From positions 86,364 through 122,502 of the forward strand of contig NZ_LJYG01000099.1 of the NCBI RefSeq assembly GCF_001440035.1: DNA of 36,139 nucleotides, in the 5' to 3' direction. This document shows positions 23,065-31,429 of the stretch, piece after piece. Numbering within the stretch: the first letter of the stretch is position 1; each line of letters starts with the position of its first letter. The position numbers and the translations under genes are program-made. The notes under the pieces are model-generated. The model saw nothing but the letters and a program-made list of their open reading frames with translations. It was not told the origin of the DNA and did no database searches. This DNA is from Bradyrhizobium manausense (GTDB taxonomy: Bacteria > Pseudomonadota > Alphaproteobacteria > Rhizobiales > Xanthobacteraceae).

Positions 23065-24195
23065 ATGAGCGCGAAGAAGCCCGTCATCGTCTATGGCGCG
23101 TCCGGCTACACCGGCCGGCTGGTCTGCGAATACTTACGCGAATACAACATCCCCTTCGTCGCTGCGGGGCGCAGCGCCGAGAAGCTCAACGCCGCGATGA
23201 AGGCGAACGTGGCCGGCATCGAGACCGCCGACTATGAGGTGGTCGAAGTGCCGCACACCGTGAGCGCACTGACGGAGTTGTTCAACGGCGCCTCCGTGGT
23301 GCTCAACACCGTGGGTCCCTTCGCCAAATTCGGCAACGAGGTGGTGCAGGCGTGTTGGGCTTCCCGATGCCACTACACCGACACCACGGGCGAGCAGGAC
23401 TGGCTGATCACGCTCGAGCAGGAGTGGGGCACCAAGTTCGCCAATGCCGGCCTGCTGCTCGCGCCCGGCATCGCACAGATGTACACCACCGGCGAGATCG
23501 CAGCCCAGCTGTGCCTGGAGACGCCCGGCCTCGACACGCTTGATATTGCCGTGTTCTGGGGCGGCAGCCCGACCATCGCCTCGACCCAGACCATCCTGGT
23601 CAACGCCGCGATGGCCAAGGCGTACTACCTGGAGCAGAACAAATATGTCGAGCACCAGCCCGACGCCGGCCTCTATAACCTCGCCATCCCCGGCCAGCAT
23701 GAGTTGGCGCTGGCGCTGCCCTGGGGCGGCACCTCGCACCCCGTGTGGTTCAAGCGCGATCCGCGCGTGGCCAATGTGAAGGTGCTGGGCGGCGTGTTCA
23801 ACCGCGCACTGATGCTGGGCGTGCCGCAGATCGTCGCCGCCGCGCTGGATGCGACCAAAGACATGAACCCCGACGACCGCTACGCCGCGTTGGCGCAGAC
23901 CGCCGCCGGCGTGATGAACAAAATGCCGCCGCGTGAGAACCCGCGCGTCAACAAGTCGCTGGATTCGGTGCATGCCTCCGGCCCGCTGGGCCGCGCGCAC
24001 TGCGTCATCAACGGCAACAGCAACTACAAGCAGACCGGCATGCTGCAGGCCTATGCGGCGGCGCACCTGCTGCAGCAGCCGCCCAAGCGCGTGGGCTTCG
24101 CCTCCGGCTGCCAGGCCTTCGGCCATCACGAGCTGCTCGGGCAATTGCGCAGTTTTGGTCTGGTCAGCAAGCCTGTTCTGACGGTGCACGATTAG
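23065..24195 (+). CDS. Saccharopine dehydrogenase-like NAD(P)-binding protein
   Basis: A 376-residue protein with an N-terminal Rossmann segment VIVYGASGYTGRLVCEYLRE followed by VVLNTVGPFAKFGNEVVQACW and YTDTTGEQDW. This wording is that of the saccharopine-dehydrogenase/trans-acting enoyl-reductase group (DUF-type members act on lipids or polyketides), not true lysine catabolism enzymes. It follows the SDR by 36 bases with GGAGGAACGCTATG as Shine-Dalgarno. Codon use differs from its neighbours: GTG is about twice as common as GTC for valine, while the SDR gene shows the reverse. This hints at a different origin. Role is unknown; probably a reduction step in the pathway served by the SDR and ligase. 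Confidence 0.88.
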   Translation: MSAKKPVIVYGASGYTGRLVCEYLREYNIPFVAAGRSAEKLNAAMKANVAGIETADYEVVEVPHTVSALTELFNGASVVLNTVGPFAKFGNEVVQACWASRCHYTDTTGEQDWLITLEQEWGTKFANAGLLLAPGIAQMYTTGEIAAQLCLETPGLDTLDIAVFWGGSPTIASTQTILVNAAMAKAYYLEQNKYVEHQPDAGLYNLAIPGQHELALALPWGGTSHPVWFKRDPRVANVKVLGGVFNRALMLGVPQIVAAALDATKDMNPDDRYAALAQTAAGVMNKMPPRENPRVNKSLDSVHASGPLGRAHCVINGNSNYKQTGMLQAYAAAHLLQQPPKRVGFASGCQAFGHHELLGQLRSFGLVSKPVLTVHD

Positions 24196-24224
24196 GAGCG
24201 CGGCGGCGACGGCGATGTTTCTTT

Positions 24225-24344
24225 ACCTCTCCCCATCGGGGAGAGGTCGATTTGCGCAGCAAATCGGGTGAGGGGGCGCGGCTCAACGAGAGACCGTAAC
24301 CCCTCACCCGCCGCTCCGCGCCGACCTCGCCCAAGGGAGAGGTG
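24225..24344. repeat. Rhizobial intergenic palindromic element (family F)
   Basis: ACCTCTCCCCATCGGGGAGAGGT at 24225-24247 is itself a hairpin, and ATTTGCGCAGCAAAT and TGAGGGG/CCCCTCA add nested pairs, ending GGGAGAGGTG. It interrupts the gap between the saccharopine-dehydrogenase-like gene and the ligase, so may affect operon read-through. Confidence 0.85.
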
Positions 24345-24396
24345 ACCTTCGCCGCAGCTCGTAGCTAACCAACCTCACGATGCTTCGGGGGCGACC

Positions 24397-25935
24397 ATGC
24401 GCTTCATCGACTATCTCGACAAAGGCGCATCGCTCGGCGCCAATGCGCCGTGCCTGACCATGGACGGGCGAGATCTCAGCTATCGCGAGGTGCAGCAGCT
24501 CAGCTATCGCGTCGCGCGCGGGCTCGACCGGTCGGGTATCGCGCCCGGCGAGAAGGTTGCGATCCTCTCCGGCAACGATCCGGTCGCGTTTGCCTGCGTG
24601 TTCGGCATTTCCCGCGCGGGCGCGGTCTGGTGTCCGATCAATCCGCGCAACGAGGCGGCCGAAAACCGTGGCATCCTCGACCAATTCGACTGCAGCCTGC
24701 TGCTGTTTCATTCAAGCTTTGCGCCGATGGTGGCGGCCATGCGTGCAGAGCTGCCGAAGCTGCGCAAGCTCGTCTGTCTCGATGCCGAATTGCCCTTCGC
24801 GCCCTCGTTCGACAGCTGGCTCGCCGGCCTCCCCAACGATCCCTACCAGCGCGAGACCGTCGACGATCTCGCGATGATTCCCGGCACCGGCGGCACCACC
24901 GGCAAGCCGAAGGGCGTCATGCTGTCGGGCCGCAACATCGAGACCATGACGGCGCTGACGCTGATGGGTTATCCGTTCAAGGGCCGTCCGGTCTATCTCG
25001 CGCTCGCCCCGCTGACCCACGCGGCAGGCGTGCTGTGCTTTCCGATCATGGCGCTCGGTGGCCGCATCGTGATCATGCATCACCCCGACATCGCCGAATT
25101 CCTCGATTCGATCGAGCGCTACCATGTCACGCACACCTTCCTGCCGCCGACCGTGATCTACATGCTGCTCGATCATCCCAGGCTCGACTCCGCCAAGCTC
25201 GAATCGTTGCAATGTTTCTGGTACGGCGCGGCGCCGATCTCGGCCACGCGGCTTGCGGAGGCGCTCCGGCGCATCGGGCCGATGGCGCAGCTGTTCGGTC
25301 AGACCGAAGCGCCGATGATGATCTCGATGATGGCACCGGACGAGCATTACAATGCCGACGGCACCATCGCGATGGAGCGGCTCGCTTCGGCCGGGCGGAT
25401 CAGTCCGCTGGTGCAGGCCGGCATCATGGATGGTGACGGCAATCTGCTGCCATCAGGCGCACGCGGCGAGATCGTGGTTCGCGGTTCGCTGGTGATGCAA
25501 GGCTATTACAAAAATCCTGAAGCCACGGCGGAGGCGTCGGCGCATGGCTGGCACCACACCGGCGACATCGGCTACATCGACGAGGACGGTTACCTCTATA
25601 TCGTCGACCGCGCCAAGGACATGATCATAACAGGCGGGTTCAATGTCTACTCGATCGAGGTCGAGAACGCGCTGCGGGCGCATGAGGCGGTGCAGGATTG
25701 CGCCGTGATCGGGCTGGCCGACGAGAAATGGGGTGAGCGGATCGTCGCCGTGGTGCAGCCCCGCGCCGGCCAGAGCATCGATGCGACGGCGCTGGCAGCC
25801 TTCGTCAAGCAACGGATCGGCAGCGTCAAGACACCGAAGCAGATCGAGGTCTGGGACGATCTGCCGCGTTCCAAGGTCGGCAAGGTGCTGAAGCCGGATA
25901 TTCGCGCACGGCTTGCAGGTCGTTCAGGCGGCTAA
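24397..25935 (+). CDS. Acyl-CoA synthetase (AMP-dependent ligase)
   Basis: A 512-residue ANL-superfamily enzyme that activates a carboxylic acid with ATP and then loads CoA. The phosphate-binding loop is GTGGTTGKPKGVML (about 165-178). The A5-type motif is FGQTEAPMM, the A7 region HTGDIGYIDEDGYLYIVDRAKDMI, and the A10 catalytic lysine is in RSKVGKVLK near the end. Acid specificity is unclear; the long- or medium-chain or aryl acid groups are all possible. The ATG at 24397 follows GGGGGCGACC. It is separated from the saccharopine-dehydrogenase-like gene by a repeat, but shares its orientation, so it is probably in the same TetR-controlled set. Confidence 0.92.
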   Translation: MRFIDYLDKGASLGANAPCLTMDGRDLSYREVQQLSYRVARGLDRSGIAPGEKVAILSGNDPVAFACVFGISRAGAVWCPINPRNEAAENRGILDQFDCSLLLFHSSFAPMVAAMRAELPKLRKLVCLDAELPFAPSFDSWLAGLPNDPYQRETVDDLAMIPGTGGTTGKPKGVMLSGRNIETMTALTLMGYPFKGRPVYLALAPLTHAAGVLCFPIMALGGRIVIMHHPDIAEFLDSIERYHVTHTFLPPTVIYMLLDHPRLDSAKLESLQCFWYGAAPISATRLAEALRRIGPMAQLFGQTEAPMMISMMAPDEHYNADGTIAMERLASAGRISPLVQAGIMDGDGNLLPSGARGEIVVRGSLVMQGYYKNPEATAEASAHGWHHTGDIGYIDEDGYLYIVDRAKDMIITGGFNVYSIEVENALRAHEAVQDCAVIGLADEKWGERIVAVVQPRAGQSIDATALAAFVKQRIGSVKTPKQIEVWDDLPRSKVGKVLKPDIRARLAGRSGG

Positions 25936-26017
25936 AGCCCGATGGGTGCAAGTTCAAGCGAGTTCGGCCGCACGATGCGGCTGCCTCTCCGCACGCGAGG
26001 CAGCGTGCCGCAGCCGG

Positions 26018-26950
26018 CTAATCCGAAAGCCGCTCCAGCACGTCGCGTATCAGCCCTTGCAGCAGATCGAGCTTGTAGGCCGTCATCGGCAATGATTTGG
26101 CTCCCGAGGTCGCCGCTTTCGCCGCCGCTGCGATCGATGCCGCATCGGCAATCTGGCCATGAAGCGCGACTTCTGCGGCGGTGAGGCGAAGCGGCACGGG
26201 CGCGACTCCGCCGGCAGCGAGACGCACCAGCTGGAACTTGCCGCCTGTTATCACGACGCGGGCGCAGAGCTCCACCAGCGGCCATTCCGCATAGGTCCGG
26301 CTGATCGCGCGCTTGTAGGACGCGCGCTCACCCTCGAGCGGAGCCGGAAGCGCAATGCTCCTGATCATCTCGCCTGCTGCGAGCGTGTGATCGGCGTGCG
26401 CGACCGAGCCATCGCCGAGCAGATCCGCGATCGAGAGTCCGCTGCGCCGGTCCGTGGCGATGGTCGCATCAAAGGCGAGCAGGGCCGCGGCCATGGTGGA
26501 GGGATGCGGCGCGACGCACGGGCCGAGATCGAAGGCAACGCCATAGAGATGATTGCCCGACCGGGCAGGGCAGGTGGTGCCGCCTTTCTTCAGGCAATCG
26601 ATGTCGGCCCGGCGGAAGTACCAGCAGCGCGACCGCTGCGCGAGATTGCCGCCAAGCGTTGCGACCTGGCGCACCTGGGGCGTGGCGAGACCTTGCGCGC
26701 TCGCCGCGATGCCGGGATAGGCAGCGGCGATGCGCGCGTCCGTTGCGATCGTGGCGATGGTGGTCAGCGCGCCGATCCGGGCTGCTCCGTTGGCGTCCCA
26801 GGTGATCGCCTTGTCGCCGCTGGCCGAGATATCGACCACCAATCCCTGCGACACGCCGCTGCGGCGGCGTTCGCTGAAATCGGTGCCTCCGGCGCGGAAT
26901 TCAGGCGTGGGCCTGGCAGTCGGCCTGGCGGTCATGACGGCGACACTCAT
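26018..26950 (-). CDS. FAD-binding subunit of a molybdopterin dehydrogenase (PaoB-like)
   Basis: A 310-residue protein of the CoxM/XdhB-type FAD subunit. It has FRAGGTDF and SAQGLATPQVRQVATLGGNLAQRSRCWYF, with the FAD pyrophosphate loop. Four cysteines lie at residues 109, 119, 127 and 145 (RCWYF..., DCLKKGGTTC, GPCVAP). In E. coli PaoB (YagS) and 4-hydroxybenzoyl-CoA reductase beta such an insertion binds a [4Fe-4S] cluster, so electrons may pass 2Fe-2S to 4Fe-4S to FAD. It overlaps the end of the large subunit by 4 bases (ATGA), so translation is coupled. Confidence 0.9.
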   Translation of the reverse strand: MSVAVMTARPTARPTPEFRAGGTDFSERRRSGVSQGLVVDISASGDKAITWDANGAARIGALTTIATIATDARIAAAYPGIAASAQGLATPQVRQVATLGGNLAQRSRCWYFRRADIDCLKKGGTTCPARSGNHLYGVAFDLGPCVAPHPSTMAAALLAFDATIATDRRSGLSIADLLGDGSVAHADHTLAAGEMIRSIALPAPLEGERASYKRAISRTYAEWPLVELCARVVITGGKFQLVRLAAGGVAPVPLRLTAAEVALHGQIADAASIAAAAKAATSGAKSLPMTAYKLDLLQGLIRDVLERLSD

Positions 26951-29634
26951 GCTGCATCCCTCCCCTTCAGCGCGGCCACCAGGCGATCGGGCCGGAACGG
27001 AATTTCGGTCAGTCTCACGCCGAGCGCATCGCGGATGGCGTTGGCGATCGCGGGCGAGGTCGGCACGGTGGCGACTTCGCCGATGCCGACGCTGCCACCG
27101 GGCACATGCTCGAAACCGGCCTCGTCGAAATGCACCTCCAGTTTCGGCATGTCGGCAATCCCCGGAATGCGGTAATCCTCCATGCTGCCGCTCAGGATGT
27201 GGCCGCTCAATGGATCAGTCTCCCGCGCCTCATAGAGTGCGTAGCCGATGCCCTGGATCACCGCGCCGGCGGCCTGGCTTCGCGCCAGCATCGGCGCGGC
27301 GAGCTTGCCGATCGAAAGGCCGGTATAGGCGTTGAGCACGCGCACATGGCCGAGCCAGGTGTCGACCTCGACTTCCATCACCTGCACCGAGCTCGGCACG
27401 CCGGCGCCGACCACCATGTGGTTCATCAGGCGCAGCACCCAACCGAACACCCGGCCCATGATGCCCGCCTCGTGCAGCGCGGGCCGGATGCCGGGCGGCG
27501 GCGTGCCGTCCTCCTGGCGTCTTGCCGACACGGCGATATCAGGGGAAGCCGCGATCATCTCGCGCCACGGCGCGTTCGAGCCCGGAGCGGGTGTGCGCGA
27601 CGCGGTGCGCTTGATTTCCGCCTTCAGCTTGTCGATGGCGAGCAGGGTCGGCGGCACCACCGAGGCGGTGACGCGGCTGCCGCCGGAGCCCGGCCCTCGC
27701 GGCAGGTTGGAGCGGCCGATGCGAACCTCCACGTCCTGTGGCTCGAGATCGAACGCTTTCGCGACAGTGTTCGCGATCACGCTGCGCGTGCCCGTGCCGA
27801 TATCCTGGACCGCGCAGCTTGCGACGATGCGGCCGCCCTTGACCGCGAGCTCGACCGAGGAGCCGGTCTGCCAGAGATAAAGCCAGTAGCCGGTGGCGAC
27901 GCCGACGCCGCGCCGGTAGCGCCCTTCTTGCGCGGCGGCCGGCTTGCGGTTCTTCCAGACGTCGAGGCCGGCGGCCCAGTCGTACAATCGCTGGCGATTG
28001 GGATCGGGGTCCCAAAGCTTGCGCAAGCGGATCGGGTCGATCTTCATGCGCAGCGCGGCTTCATCAACCGCCTGCTCCAGCGCAAACGACATCGGCGGAC
28101 CGCCGGGGCCGCGGAACGGCGCGCCGGGCGGCAAATTGCTCAGCACGTCGTAGTCGACGAGCTCTTTCGCGTCGGCCGGATAGATCAGCCGCGCCAAGCC
28201 CGCGATCAGCGAGTTCACGGCGGCGCCGGTATCGGCATGCGCGGTGAGCGACAGCGCCTTGAGGCGGCCTTCCGTCGAAGGCAGCAAGGACAGTTTCAGC
28301 TCGGCGGCAGGACGATAGCCGGCGACGGAAAGCTCCTCTTCGCGATCGAAGGCGACACGTACCGGCGCCTTCGCGGCGCGCGCGAGCTCGATCGCGGCGA
28401 TGGTCTCGAGGCCAAGGCTGCCCTTGGAGCCGAAGCCGCCGCCGACATGATCGGCGATCACACGCACCTTGTCGTGCGGAAGGCCATAGCGCTTGGCGAT
28501 CTTCTCCATGCTCTCGTGAATGGCCTGGGTCGAGATGTGCACGGTGAGCTGATCGCCGTCGAACCTGGCCACGGCGGCATGTGGTTCGAGGCTTGCGTGC
28601 TGTTGCGTCGAGACGCGGAAGGTTTCCTCGACCAGCAGCGGATTGCGTTGCGCCCGCGCTTCGTCAAGCCAGCTTTTGGCCTGCTTGGCTTTCTGCGAGA
28701 ATGGCGCCGAAGGTCCGCGCACATTGCCCTTCCACGACACCGGAGCGCCGCCGGCGCCCTCGGACACGTTGCCGGCACGCTTGCGGTCCTTCTTGTCGAA
28801 CACGATTGGCGCATCGTCGCGTCGCGCTGCATCGAGCCCGATCACCGCGGGGAAAGGCTCGGGCTTGAAGCTGATCGCGGCGATGGCCTGCAATGCGGTG
28901 CGGCGATCCCTGGCCGCGACGGCCGCAATCGGCGCGCCGACGAAGCGGACCATGTTGTCATCGTCGAGCAGCGGAACGACCGCGGCAACACCGGGAATAG
29001 TGCGTGCCGGCGCCAGGTCAAGGGAGGTGATCCTCGCATGCGCGACGTGCACCCGCAGGATGACGCCTTCGAGCTGGCCGTCATGGTGGATGTCGACGGT
29101 GTAGCGGGCCAGTCCCGTCACCTTGTCGCGGGCTTCCAGCCGCGGCGCGACGGGATCGTTGCCGTCGAAGCGGCCTGAACAAGCCTCCGCCACCGCGCGA
29201 AAAATGCCTTCATAGGCGCCGCAGCGGCAGAGATGTCCTGACAGCGCGGCGGCGATCTCCTCGCGCGAGGGCGTCGCCGTGCCCTTGGTGGCGCGCCAGC
29301 TGTCATGGAAGGCGGTGGCTTCGACGACAAAGCCCGGCGTGCAGAAGCCGCATTGCAGGGCGTCGTGCGCCATGAACGCCTTCTGCACCGGATGCAATCC
29401 GGTGCTGCCTATGCCCTCGATGGTGGTCAGCGCTTTGCCGGCGGCCGCCTGCGCCGGCAACAGGCAGCTCACGACGGGCACGCCGTCGAGCAGCACGGTG
29501 CAGGCGCCGCAGACGCCGGAGCCGCAGACGAGCTTGGTGCCGGTGAGGCCGCCATCGCGGATCACGTCGATCAAGAGCGCATCCGGATCGTCTGGCAGCA
29601 CCAGAGGCCTTCCATTGATGGTCGTGGCGGTCAT
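26947..29634 (-). CDS. Fused 2Fe-2S/molybdopterin dehydrogenase large subunit
   Basis: An 895-residue xanthine-dehydrogenase-family protein with the iron-sulfur and molybdenum parts in one chain. Residues 1-150 hold two [2Fe-2S] motifs: CGSGVCGACTV...C and CGFCTPGF...CRCGAYEGI. The Mo-bis part begins near 165 and includes DHVGGGFGSKG, PFRGPGGPP, GPGSGGSRVTASVV and GIGEVATVPTSPAI, whose Glu is the conserved base. The usual separate small subunit is absent. Substrate may be an aldehyde, purine or N-heterocycle; it cannot be read from sequence. Its start overlaps the stop of TetR by 4 bases, forming the operon tetR-large-FAD subunit. It lacks a maturation factor (XdhC/PaoD) in this window. Confidence 0.92.
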   Translation of the reverse strand: MTATTINGRPLVLPDDPDALLIDVIRDGGLTGTKLVCGSGVCGACTVLLDGVPVVSCLLPAQAAAGKALTTIEGIGSTGLHPVQKAFMAHDALQCGFCTPGFVVEATAFHDSWRATKGTATPSREEIAAALSGHLCRCGAYEGIFRAVAEACSGRFDGNDPVAPRLEARDKVTGLARYTVDIHHDGQLEGVILRVHVAHARITSLDLAPARTIPGVAAVVPLLDDDNMVRFVGAPIAAVAARDRRTALQAIAAISFKPEPFPAVIGLDAARRDDAPIVFDKKDRKRAGNVSEGAGGAPVSWKGNVRGPSAPFSQKAKQAKSWLDEARAQRNPLLVEETFRVSTQQHASLEPHAAVARFDGDQLTVHISTQAIHESMEKIAKRYGLPHDKVRVIADHVGGGFGSKGSLGLETIAAIELARAAKAPVRVAFDREEELSVAGYRPAAELKLSLLPSTEGRLKALSLTAHADTGAAVNSLIAGLARLIYPADAKELVDYDVLSNLPPGAPFRGPGGPPMSFALEQAVDEAALRMKIDPIRLRKLWDPDPNRQRLYDWAAGLDVWKNRKPAAAQEGRYRRGVGVATGYWLYLWQTGSSVELAVKGGRIVASCAVQDIGTGTRSVIANTVAKAFDLEPQDVEVRIGRSNLPRGPGSGGSRVTASVVPPTLLAIDKLKAEIKRTASRTPAPGSNAPWREMIAASPDIAVSARRQEDGTPPPGIRPALHEAGIMGRVFGWVLRLMNHMVVGAGVPSSVQVMEVEVDTWLGHVRVLNAYTGLSIGKLAAPMLARSQAAGAVIQGIGYALYEARETDPLSGHILSGSMEDYRIPGIADMPKLEVHFDEAGFEHVPGGSVGIGEVATVPTSPAIANAIRDALGVRLTEIPFRPDRLVAALKGRDAA

Positions 29635-30272
29635 CTTCGAACTCCCGTTTTGCGCAGGGACTTCTTCGCTGACGGCGCCATCGCGCCAGCGATCAGCATG
29701 CGCAGCATGGTCTCGAGCTGTTTCAGGAACGCCTCGAGCGGCTGCATGGCAGGGAAAGCGGATTTGGTGCCGTGGATCGCCATCTCGACGCAGCGCGCCA
29801 GCTCGCGCACGCTGACGCCGCTTGCGAGGGTGAGCTTTCGCTTGCGGCAGACCCGCGCGATCGTGGTCGCGATCTCGTCGGCGAAACGGCTGGAATAGCT
29901 CTGGTAGAGGTCGCGCGCCTGCGCGAGATGCTCGGAAAACAGCTCCTCGGTGTGGGGCGAGTCCTTGAGCGAAGCGAGCAGCGACTGCATCCGCGCGCCG
30001 ATCTGGGCGACCAGGATGTCGGCGAGCCCGAGGCCCGCTTCTTCCGCCGCCTTCGCGGCCGCGATTTCGGCAGCGAGCCCCTGCTCGTAGAGCCGCTCGA
30101 GCACGGCGCGAAACAGCGATTCCTTGGAGGCGAAGTGATGATAGAGCGCCTGCCGCGTCAGCCCGGCTTCCTCCGCCGCCTGCTCGATCGAGGAGCGGCG
30201 GAAGCCGTGGCGACGGAACACGCGCATGGCGGCGTCGAGGATGCGATCCTGGGGAGGGGCCTTGGCCTGCAT
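29631..30272 (-). CDS. TetR-family regulator, first gene of the molybdopterin dehydrogenase operon
   Basis: A 213-residue repressor. Its helix-turn-helix is RILDAAMRVFRRHGFRRSSIEQAAEEAGLTRQALYHHFASKESLFRAVL (residues 10-58). The ligand domain is helical and Ala-rich; the C terminus is basic. It overlaps the large subunit start by 4 bases, so it is co-translated with the enzyme it probably controls. No Shine-Dalgarno precedes the ATG at 30272: a TTTGTCA-n4-TGACAAA palindrome touches the start codon, and a -35/-10 pair is placed so that transcription could begin at or near the A of ATG. This suggests a leaderless, self-repressed transcript, by inference. Confidence 0.92.
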   Translation of the reverse strand: MQAKAPPQDRILDAAMRVFRRHGFRRSSIEQAAEEAGLTRQALYHHFASKESLFRAVLERLYEQGLAAEIAAAKAAEEAGLGLADILVAQIGARMQSLLASLKDSPHTEELFSEHLAQARDLYQSYSSRFADEIATTIARVCRKRKLTLASGVSVRELARCVEMAIHGTKSAFPAMQPLEAFLKQLETMLRMLIAGAMAPSAKKSLRKTGVRR

Positions 30273-30308
30273 TTTGTCAGATTTGACAAATGTGAAGGAA
30301 CTGTCAAA
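30273..30308 (-). promoter_or_regulatory. Promoter and operator of the TetR-dehydrogenase operon
   Basis: On the minus strand TTGACA (30307-30302), 17 bases, then AAATCT (30284-30279) could be -35 and -10, with the ATG 6 bases after. TTTGTCA-GATT-TGACAAA (30273-30290) is a perfect palindrome covering the -10. TTTGACA (30282-30288) and TGTCAAA (30302-30308) repeat the half-site of the other TetR operators at 21965-22003. Confidence 0.6.
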
Positions 30309-30433
30309 TCACGGATTGATGACGGTTGCATGCGCGCGAGAGCCGAGGCCTGGGTCCCGGTTCTGCGCCGCACCGCTTCGCGCTGCAGCGCGTCCGGGAC
30401 AGGAGATTTCGGCGCGTCGCCGCCTCAAACTCT

Positions 30434-30518
30434 GTCATTGCCAGCGTAGCGAAGCAATCCAGGATCTTTCCACGCAGAGATTCTGGATTGCTTCGTCGCA
30501 AGTGCTCTTCGCAATGAC
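30434..30518. repeat. Rhizobial intergenic palindromic element (family G)
   Basis: Outer arms GTCATTGC (30434-30441) and GCAATGAC (30511-30518), and inner arms GAAGCAATCCAG and CTGGATTGCTTC, form a long hairpin. It occupies the 339-base stretch 30273-30611, which otherwise holds only the TetR promoter region and a terminator. Confidence 0.85.
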
Positions 30519-30540
30519 GACGCGGAAGCTTCATCACCCA

Positions 30541-30580
30541 AAATGAAAACGGGCACGCCTTCCTGCGAAGGCATGCCCGT
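30541..30580 (-). terminator. Terminator of the hsp20-DUF1150 transcript
   Basis: On the minus strand ACGGGCATGCCTTC pairs with GAAGGCGTGCCCGT (one G-T pair) around a small loop, followed by TTTCATTT. It starts 32 bases downstream of the DUF1150 stop. Confidence 0.8.
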
Positions 30581-30611
30581 CAAAAATCTATTCGTGCGAC
30601 GCTTGTCGCGC

Positions 30612-30884
30612 TCAGTGCACGCTCATCGCTTGCAGCTCGTTGCTCCAGGCGTTGGCGATTGCGGCTTCGCGGCTGTCGGTCAGCATGATCGGCGTGCCGT
30701 CGGCGGCGTGGAGCGCGAACAGCTTGAGGCCGGGCGCAATCTTCGGGGCTTCGGGGAACAGGCCGGGCACATCCTCGGAGCGGATCTGCTTCACATAGGC
30801 GATGTGACCTTCGCCGAGGTTTGCCAGCGTCTCGGGTGAGACGTTCCTGGCTTCGTATTCGAACGCAACGTGACCTTCACTCAT
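30612..30884 (-). CDS. DUF1150 family protein
   Basis: A 90-residue protein recognised by the pattern NLGEGHIAYVKQIRSEDV followed by LFALHAADGTPIMLTDSREAAIANAWSNELQAMSVH. DUF1150 proteins are small, acidic, alphaproteobacterial, and commonly encoded downstream of an Hsp20 gene, as here. No biochemical role is known to me; a link to the heat-shock response is inferred from context. It has an ideal AAGGAG before its ATG, lies 50 bases after hsp20, and ends at a strong terminator, so the two form an operon. Confidence 0.88.
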   Translation of the reverse strand: MSEGHVAFEYEARNVSPETLANLGEGHIAYVKQIRSEDVPGLFPEAPKIAPGLKLFALHAADGTPIMLTDSREAAIANAWSNELQAMSVH

Positions 30885-30934
30885 GGTCTCGACTCCTTCA
30901 CAGAACTAAGCGGTCGAGTCCGCTACTCGTTCCA

Positions 30935-31360
30935 TTATTCGTGCTCATTGATAGCGATTGTCTTAACGATCCTCTCCGGTTCTGGCCGGGCCAGGTCGAT
31001 CGACAACAACCCGTTCTTCAGATCCGCACCCAGCACCAGCATCCCCTCTGCCAGCACGAAGGTGCGCTGGAAGTGGCGCGCGGCGATGCCGCGATGGATG
31101 TATTGCCGGGTCTTGTCGTCCTGCTGCCGCCCGCGAATGACGAGCTGGTTTTCCTCAATGGTTACATCGAGTTGGTCGCGGGTGAAGCCGGCGACCGCCA
31201 GCGTGATGCGCAAACGCTCGGGCTGGCCGTCCGATCGGTCGCACCTCTCGATATTGTAGGGAGGATAGCCGTCGGCGCCTTTGACGACGCGATCGAGCAC
31301 GCGCTCGATTTCGTCGAAGCCCAGAAGGAACGGACTGGAAAGCGTGGGAACACGAGACAT
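30935..31360 (-). CDS. Small heat shock protein (Hsp20/alpha-crystallin)
   Basis: A 141-residue ATP-independent holdase that binds unfolding proteins. The N terminus MSRVPTLSSPFLLGFDEIERVLDRV is typical of rhizobial class A Hsp20. The alpha-crystallin domain covers about residues 33-130, with PPYNIERC, LRITLAVAGFTRDQLDVTIEENQLVIRGRQ and HRGIAARHFQRTFVLAEGMLVLGADLKNGLLSIDL; the GLL motif follows ADLKN. The C terminus lacks a clear IxI motif but reads RIVKTIAINEHE. It has an RpoH-type promoter and a structured leader upstream, and is followed by DUF1150. Confidence 0.95.
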   Translation of the reverse strand: MSRVPTLSSPFLLGFDEIERVLDRVVKGADGYPPYNIERCDRSDGQPERLRITLAVAGFTRDQLDVTIEENQLVIRGRQQDDKTRQYIHRGIAARHFQRTFVLAEGMLVLGADLKNGLLSIDLARPEPERIVKTIAINEHE

Positions 31361-31422
31361 AGTTTACAAAGTCCTCGCGGAAAGCGACTTTGGTGTTTCG
31401 GGGCCCCATCAAGGCACCCCTT
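31361..31422 (-). promoter_or_regulatory. Candidate ROSE-like RNA thermometer in the hsp20 leader
   Basis: The predicted leader of about 62 bases contains a hairpin CAAGG-GGTG-CCTTG, then a GGGGCCCC stretch. Near the start it reads TCGCTTTCC-GCG-AGGAC, where TCGCT matches the conserved UYGCU of ROSE elements and UCC faces the AGGA ribosome-binding site. ROSE leaders control several Hsp20 genes in Bradyrhizobium. The fold is hand-drawn only. Confidence 0.5.
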
Positions 31423-31429
31423 GGTCAGC

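Noticed and set aside
27106..29178. A 690-codon open frame on the plus strand opposite the molybdopterin dehydrogenase gene
   Set aside because: Its protein is Arg/His/Asp/Gly-rich with no recognisable domain. It is a GC-rich codon-position shadow of the real gene on the minus strand.
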